A DNA stretch of 64,000 nt from Empedobacter brevis_A. GTDB lineage: Bacteria > Bacteroidota > Bacteroidia > Flavobacteriales > Weeksellaceae. Positions 59,796-64,000 of this stretch are shown piece by piece; position 1 is the stretch's first letter, and each line of letters opens with the position of its first letter. The DNA lies in contig NZ_CBCPHV010000006.1 in NCBI RefSeq assembly GCF_965118635.1, positions 186,001-250,000 on the forward strand. The letters run 5' to 3'. The position numbers and the translations under genes were made by a program. The notes under the pieces were generated by a model, which was not told the DNA's origin, ran no database searches, and worked only from the letters and a program-made list of their open reading frames with translations.

Positions 59796-60143
59796 TTAAG
59801 AGTTTATTATTTTGTTTTTTCTTACGATGTAAATAATTGATAAATTGATAAAATGTAATATTCCGAGGATGAATAATATAAATCCAATTTTATAAGATAA
59901 AGAGGAAAACATGATTGTAATTGAATCAACTTTTTCCCAGTTTTGCAAACTAATTGCTGAAAAACCTAGATTGACTAAATAATATCCAATCAATAAAAGG
60001 TTGTTAATTGATTGACAAACAGAATGATTGTCAATTAAATTTGTCAAATATATAAAACCAATCTTATACACTTTCCAACCAACAAAAATGGTAATATAGA
60101 AAGTTATAATGAGATAAATGAGATATGAAATTATATTATACAT
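59796..60143 (-). CDS. Small membrane protein, paralogue 2 of the GbsR locus
   Basis: The 115-residue protein is a diverged copy of the preceding small membrane protein, with the same order of hydrophobic segments and the shared GY(Y/L)LxNxGF core. It ends in a short basic tail. It lies 52 bases after the GbsR-like gene and 12 bases before its paralogue, with no terminator between. The two products could form a heteromeric membrane unit; function is unknown. Confidence 0.68.
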   Translation of the reverse strand: MYNIISYLIYLIITFYITIFVGWKVYKIGFIYLTNLIDNHSVCQSINNLLLIGYYLVNLGFSAISLQNWEKVDSITIMFSSLSYKIGFILFILGILHFINLSIIYIVRKNKIINS

Positions 60144-60195
60144 ATTGAATTTTCAATAAATTTTGAAACTTATAGTTTAAAAAAATACGAATTGA

Positions 60196-60696
60196 TTATT
60201 TCATCAAATTCGTTATTTTTCCTACCAACCAGTGCTCATCAGATTTGATTGCAAGGTCCATTATATTATTGATTTTTGTCGAAACTGAAGACAAATCTTG
60301 TAATAATTTTGCAAATTCTTTTGCGTCATCAGATGTATCATCAATATTTTTTAATGTATCTAAAAAATCAATTACCGGCTCTATTTCACGCTTTCTACGC
60401 TCTTTTGTAATTTGCTTGAATAAATACCAAGCATCTTTATCGGCAACAAAATATTCTTTACGTTCTCCTTTTATAAATTCTTTTTTTACAATTCCCCAAT
60501 CGATCAAAGCACGCAAATTCATGTTTGCATTTCCTCTCGAAATCTGTAATTTTTCCATTACTTCATCTGTTGAGATAGGTTCGTTGTACGTCAATAATAA
60601 TGCATGAACTTGTGCCATGGTACGATTTATTCCCCAGTTAACAGCAAAAGTTCCCCAAGTTTGAACAAATTTTTCTTTTGATTCTTCTAATTTCAT
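60196..60696 (-). CDS. GbsR/MarR-type transcriptional regulator
   Basis: The 166-residue protein opens with EESKEKFVQTWGTFAVNWGINRTMAQVHALLLTYNEPISTDEVMEKLQISRGNANMNLRALIDWGIV, the winged HTH of the GbsR-like branch of MarR proteins, and ends in helical dimerisation segments. GbsR proteins sense choline or membrane-related signals in Bacillus; here the signal is unknown. Its own promoter (TTTG 60740-60743 and TATATTTG 60714-60721 on the minus strand, 18 bases apart) faces the ABC exporter promoter, suggesting that it controls both. Confidence 0.9.
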   Translation of the reverse strand: MKLEESKEKFVQTWGTFAVNWGINRTMAQVHALLLTYNEPISTDEVMEKLQISRGNANMNLRALIDWGIVKKEFIKGERKEYFVADKDAWYLFKQITKERRKREIEPVIDFLDTLKNIDDTSDDAKEFAKLLQDLSSVSTKINNIMDLAIKSDEHWLVGKITNLMK

Positions 60697-60713
60697 TGCA
60701 AATATTATTTCTA

Positions 60714-60743
60714 CAAATATATATAATTTTCTAAACTTTCAAA
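60714..60743 (-). promoter_or_regulatory. Sigma-A promoter of the GbsR operon
   Basis: On the minus strand TTTG (60743-60740), 18 bases, then TATATTTG (60721-60714), 18 bases before the ATG at 60696. Confidence 0.7.
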
Positions 60744-60809
60744 AATTATTGAAAAATAATTATAAAAATATTTTTCTCAATTAAATTATAGAGCAATCTT
60801 AAACTCAAT

Positions 60810-60838
60810 TGTAACATTTCTCAAATTATTTCGACTTA
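60810..60838 (+). promoter_or_regulatory. ECF-type promoter of the ABC exporter
   Basis: TGTAAC (60810-60815), 16 bases, CGACTTA (60832-60838), 33 bases before the ATG at 60871. It shares geometry with the sites at 42113 and 52565. Confidence 0.58.
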
Positions 60839-60870
60839 TCTGTTATCTTTATTGAAATTTACAACAATCT

Positions 60871-61560
60871 ATGATATCTATTCGAGATTTAAATAAATCC
60901 TACTTAATGGGAAAAAATAAACTTCATGTACTCAAAGGAATTAACCTTGAGATTGCAGAAGGTGAGTTTGTTGCGATTATGGGATCTTCGGGTTCAGGAA
61001 AATCAACTCTATTGAATATCATTGGAATGTTAGACGAACACGATACAGGAATTTATGAATTGGATGGTGTTAGAATTGAGAAATTAAACGAAACTAAAGC
61101 CGCTCATTATCGAAATAAATTTTTAGGATTTATTTTTCAATCTTATAATTTGATCAGTTTCAAAAATGTATTAGAAAATGTAGCATTGCCGTTATATTAT
61201 CAAAAAGTAAAACGTTCAGATCGAAATAAAATAGCACTTAGTTATCTCGAAAGAGTAGGATTGGAGCCTTGGGCTAAACATATGCCAAATGAGCTTTCGG
61301 GTGGACAAAAACAGCGCGTTGCAATTGCACGAGCTTTAGCTGCAAAACCAAAATTGTTATTGGCCGATGAACCAACTGGAGCATTGGATACTAAAACTTC
61401 TCAGGAAGTAATGCATCTAATTCAAGAGATTAATGACGAAGGAAAAACAATTGTTATGGTAACGCACGAAGATGATATTGCAAATATGTGCAAACGTATT
61501 GTTCGTCTAAAAGATGGAGTTATTGTGAGTGATAAAAAAGTAGAACAAGTAAGAGTTTAA
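60871..61560 (+). CDS. ABC transporter ATP-binding protein (MacB/LolD type)
   Basis: The 229-residue ATPase has Walker A GSSGSGKST, Q-loop IFQSYNL, signature LSGGQKQRVAIARAL, Walker B LLLADEPTGALD and H-loop VTHEDD. It belongs to the MacB/LolD-like branch that drives type VII ABC exporters, which work mechanically on periplasmic substrates. Two permease genes follow: one at 61615 and one running off the window from 62844. Such operons usually add a periplasmic adaptor and a TolC-like channel. Confidence 0.95.
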   Translation: MISIRDLNKSYLMGKNKLHVLKGINLEIAEGEFVAIMGSSGSGKSTLLNIIGMLDEHDTGIYELDGVRIEKLNETKAAHYRNKFLGFIFQSYNLISFKNVLENVALPLYYQKVKRSDRNKIALSYLERVGLEPWAKHMPNELSGGQKQRVAIARALAAKPKLLLADEPTGALDTKTSQEVMHLIQEINDEGKTIVMVTHEDDIANMCKRIVRLKDGVIVSDKKVEQVRV

Positions 61561-61614
61561 TGATTTTAGAATCTAAAAATTCAAAAATCATAATTCAAAA
61601 ATTGTAAATAAAAT

Positions 61615-62844
61615 ATGTTTGATACAGACCGTTGGAGCGAAATATGGTCGTCCATTGCAAGTAATAAATTGCGTACAGCATTGTCAGGATTGACAATCGC
61701 TTTAGCGCTTTTTGTATTTATTACCTTGTATGGATTGGGAAATGGTTTGCAGAATGGATTTCAGCAAGAATTTTTTAAAGCAAATTCATTAAATATTAGC
61801 GTTAATGGGGGAACAACAACAGAACCTTATAATGGTTTCAAGCAAGGACGCAAAATAGAATTAGATATAAAAGATTATAATTTTATTAAACATTCTTTTC
61901 CAAATGAAATAAAATCTATTGTAAGTACAATTTCGAAAACTGATACAATTCGGAATGAAGCTAATTCAGGAAGTTATTCCATAACTGGAGTTTATTCAGA
62001 ATATGAAACAATGATTAATGAAAATGTAACACTTGGTCGATTTATTAATCAAAAAGATATGGATAATCAATCCAAATCAATTGTAGTAGGACGATTGGTT
62101 GCACAGGATTTTTTTCCAAATCAAATTGCGATTGGTAAATATTTGCAAATCGGATCAAGTATGTATCAAATAGTTGGTGTTTTCGAAAGTAAAGATGGAG
62201 GAGATAATGCTGAGCGAGCTTTGTATGCACCATTTACAACTTTTAGAACAATTTATGCAACCGATAAAGTTTCGTCTATTATTGTAACACCAAAAGATGG
62301 AATGTCTTTGAAAGATATTTCTAAATTGGCCAATGCAATCGAATATAATATAAGAGTTCGGCACAATGTGTCTCCTTCAGATTATGGAGGAATTTGGGTA
62401 CGAAATGCAGCAGAAACAATGGAAGATACCAATCAGTTCTTTTTCATCCTAACAATTATAGTTTTTATAATTGGAGGCGGAAGTCTTATAGCAGGAATTG
62501 TAAGTATTGGAAATATTATGGTGTTTAGTGTAAAAGAACGAACAAAAGAAATTGGAATTCGAAAAGCTTTAGGTGCAACACCAGCAAATGTATTGGGATT
62601 GATTTTACAAGAAGCCATTTTAATTACAATTATTTTTGGTGCAATAGGAATTGCTTTTGCAGCACTTTTAGTTGAAAACATTGGCGATAGTTTAGAAGAA
62701 TATTTTATATATAATCCAGGAGTTGAAACCAATTCTTTGGTGATGGCTTGTATTATTTTATTTGTTGCAGGAACAGTTTCTGGATTAATTCCAGCTTTGA
62801 ATGCAGCACGTATTAAACCAATTGATGCTTTAAGAGACGAATAA
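61615..62844 (+). CDS. MacB-like ABC permease 1
   Basis: The 409-residue permease has the MacB layout: one helix (ALSGLTIALALFVFITLYGLG) near residue 25, a large periplasmic domain (about 50-270, with GRFINQKDMDNQSKSIVVGRLVAQDFFP and the MacB_PCD core), then three helices ending with an FtsX-like core (GGGSLIAGIVSIGNIMVFSVKERTKEIGIRKALGA). It ends by overlapping the start of the second permease (TAATG), so translation is coupled. The ATPase gene lies 54 bases upstream. Confidence 0.93.
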   Translation: MFDTDRWSEIWSSIASNKLRTALSGLTIALALFVFITLYGLGNGLQNGFQQEFFKANSLNISVNGGTTTEPYNGFKQGRKIELDIKDYNFIKHSFPNEIKSIVSTISKTDTIRNEANSGSYSITGVYSEYETMINENVTLGRFINQKDMDNQSKSIVVGRLVAQDFFPNQIAIGKYLQIGSSMYQIVGVFESKDGGDNAERALYAPFTTFRTIYATDKVSSIIVTPKDGMSLKDISKLANAIEYNIRVRHNVSPSDYGGIWVRNAAETMEDTNQFFFILTIIVFIIGGGSLIAGIVSIGNIMVFSVKERTKEIGIRKALGATPANVLGLILQEAILITIIFGAIGIAFAALLVENIGDSLEEYFIYNPGVETNSLVMACIILFVAGTVSGLIPALNAARIKPIDALRDE

Positions 62845-64000
62845 TGAACTTTATAAAATTTGTTTTTGATCCAGATGCTTGGAGCGAAGTCTACGCGGCG
62901 ATTCGCAAAAATAAATTGCGCACGATTCTAACGATGATTGGTGTTGCATGGGGAATGTTCTTATTTGTTTTGTTGTTAGGAGTTACGCGTGGTTTACAAA
63001 ATGGTTTTGATCGAAATTTAGCAGATGCTGCAACCAATTCATTGTTTGTTTGGGGAGGAAAAACATCTATGCCTTATCAAGGATTTCAAAAAGGACGTAC
63101 AATCGAATTGAAAATGAGTGATGTTCGCCAGATTCAGTCACGTTTTCCTCAAATTTCATTATTAGCTCCACGAAATTCGAAACCAAATTCTATTTTAGCT
63201 TACGGAGCAAAATATAATTATTATACGGTGAATGGAGATTATCCAGATCAAAATCGCATGTTTGGAAAAGATATTATTCAAGGACGTTTTATCAATGAAG
63301 ATGATATCAAAACCGAATCGAAAGTTTGTGTAATCGGAATAGAAGTTGCAGAACAATTTTTTGGGAATAAACCACAACCTTTAGGAAAAGAAATCAGAAT
63401 TAGTGATAGTTATTATACAATTGTCGGTGTTTACGATACGCCTTCTTCGCCTGTAGAAAGTAAAGATCAAGTTTATATTCCATTTACGACATTTCAAAAA
63501 ATATACAATCAAGGAGAAACAATTCAGTATTTAAGTCTGAGCTTGCCTAATAATTATGATATTGTAGCATTCGAAAAAGTACTAAAAACTTACTTAAAGC
63601 AGATTAAAAATATTGCGCCAGAAGATGATCAAGGGATTGGTGGATTTAATTTAGGTGAAATGCTTGGCAAGATTCTCAAATTTGTAAAAGGAATGCAATT
63701 TTTAGCAATAGTTGTTGGTGGAATGACTTTATTTTCTGGTGTTATTGCGATTGCAAGTATTCTATTGATTACAGTTTCGGAACGAACAAAGGAATTTGGA
63801 ATTCGAAGAGCTTTAGGAGCAATTCCCGCTCAAATTCGAGGGCAAATTCTTTTAGAATCAGTTGTATTAACATTAATTGCTGGTTTAGGCGGAATTATTT
63901 TTGCTGCACTTTTATTGATGCTGCTCAATGAAATCATCATTCCATCAAATAAAAACATACCTTTATATAATGCGTCAATCGATTTAGTAACATTATTTAC
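62844..64000 (+). CDS. MacB-like ABC permease 2, 3' end outside window
   Basis: The open frame runs 385 codons from an ATG at 62844 (sharing its A with the stop of permease 1) to the window edge. It has the same layout: MNFIKFVFDPDAWSEVYAAIRKNKLRTILTMIGVAWGM, a periplasmic domain, and SERTKEFGIRRALGAIPAQIRGQILLES before later helices. It is the second half-permease of the exporter; together the two probably form the heterodimeric membrane part. The C-terminal helix and stop are beyond the window. Confidence 0.93.
   Translation, partial: MNFIKFVFDPDAWSEVYAAIRKNKLRTILTMIGVAWGMFLFVLLLGVTRGLQNGFDRNLADAATNSLFVWGGKTSMPYQGFQKGRTIELKMSDVRQIQSRFPQISLLAPRNSKPNSILAYGAKYNYYTVNGDYPDQNRMFGKDIIQGRFINEDDIKTESKVCVIGIEVAEQFFGNKPQPLGKEIRISDSYYTIVGVYDTPSSPVESKDQVYIPFTTFQKIYNQGETIQYLSLSLPNNYDIVAFEKVLKTYLKQIKNIAPEDDQGIGGFNLGEMLGKILKFVKGMQFLAIVVGGMTLFSGVIAIASILLITVSERTKEFGIRRALGAIPAQIRGQILLESVVLTLIAGLGGIIFAALLLMLLNEIIIPSNKNIPLYNASIDLVTLF

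Overview
The window is chromosomal DNA from a member of the Bacteroidota, class Flavobacteriia, most likely a Weeksellaceae-type organism (Empedobacter/Chryseobacterium relatives). The grounds are: strongly AT-rich DNA; sigma-A promoters of the Bacteroidetes form (TTG/TTTG, about 19 bases, then TAnnTTTG); almost no Shine-Dalgarno sequences; SusC/TonB receptors with carboxypeptidase-like N-termini; a type IX secretion tail on a nuclease; a flavobacterial DnaJ with only two zinc repeats; and a cytochrome c maturation protein fusing ResB and CcsA. The genus call is inference. I see no insertion sequence, prophage, CRISPR array, tRNA or rRNA.

Layout. 1-5 kb: aldehyde dehydrogenase (cut by the window edge), dnaB, accA and a thiolase, all on the minus strand. 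5-10 kb: a secreted M28 peptidase, a probable small RNA, two unrecognised genes, a 2-oxoglutarate/Fe(II)-type oxygenase and a small TonB-C-like protein. 10-15 kb: hemF, a 5'-truncated rtcB fused head-to-head to a WYL regulator by an apparent deletion, a PF04020 membrane protein and glyS. 15-18.4 kb: a three-gene metal uptake cluster (HYC_CC_PP-type protein, TonB receptor, HMA-domain protein). 18.6-23 kb: a stand-alone MnmA C-terminal domain, a secreted endonuclease I with a T9SS tail, then dnaJ-grpE. 23-28.6 kb: an M23 peptidase / TonB receptor / small membrane protein operon and a DUF4349 lipoprotein.

28.6-34.3 kb: coiled-coil protein, zapA, a 6S-type RNA, rny, then nrdB-nrdA. 34.4-38.9 kb: DUF6150-like repeat protein, luciferase-like oxidoreductase, miaE, an orphan domain, a glycosyltransferase and an unrecognised secreted protein. 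38.9-42 kb: a probable sulfur-handling set (MBL-rhodanese protein, TPMT-like methyltransferase, TauE permease). 42-50 kb: M16 peptidase pair, NTF2-like/TetR pair, ccsBA. 50-56 kb: lipoproteins, umuC-umuD (inverted order), beta-helix lipoprotein, rpmE2 and proline dehydrogenase. 56-64 kb: cupin, priA, then a divergent locus of a GbsR-type regulator with two paralogous small membrane proteins facing a MacB-like ABC exporter that runs off the window.

How the genes work together. Most are housekeeping genes, ending in clear rho-independent terminators that often serve both strands. The accessory interest lies in: (a) a shared non-sigma-A promoter motif (TGTAAC-N16-CNNCTNN) upstream of the M16 pair, one lipoprotein and the ABC exporter, suggesting an ECF-sigma regulon; (b) the rtcB/WYL deletion junction; (c) the structured small RNA at about 6.55-6.70 kb; (d) the orphan MnmA domain; and (e) the GbsR/small-membrane-protein/ABC locus. 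No single proven new system is present; these are the best leads.
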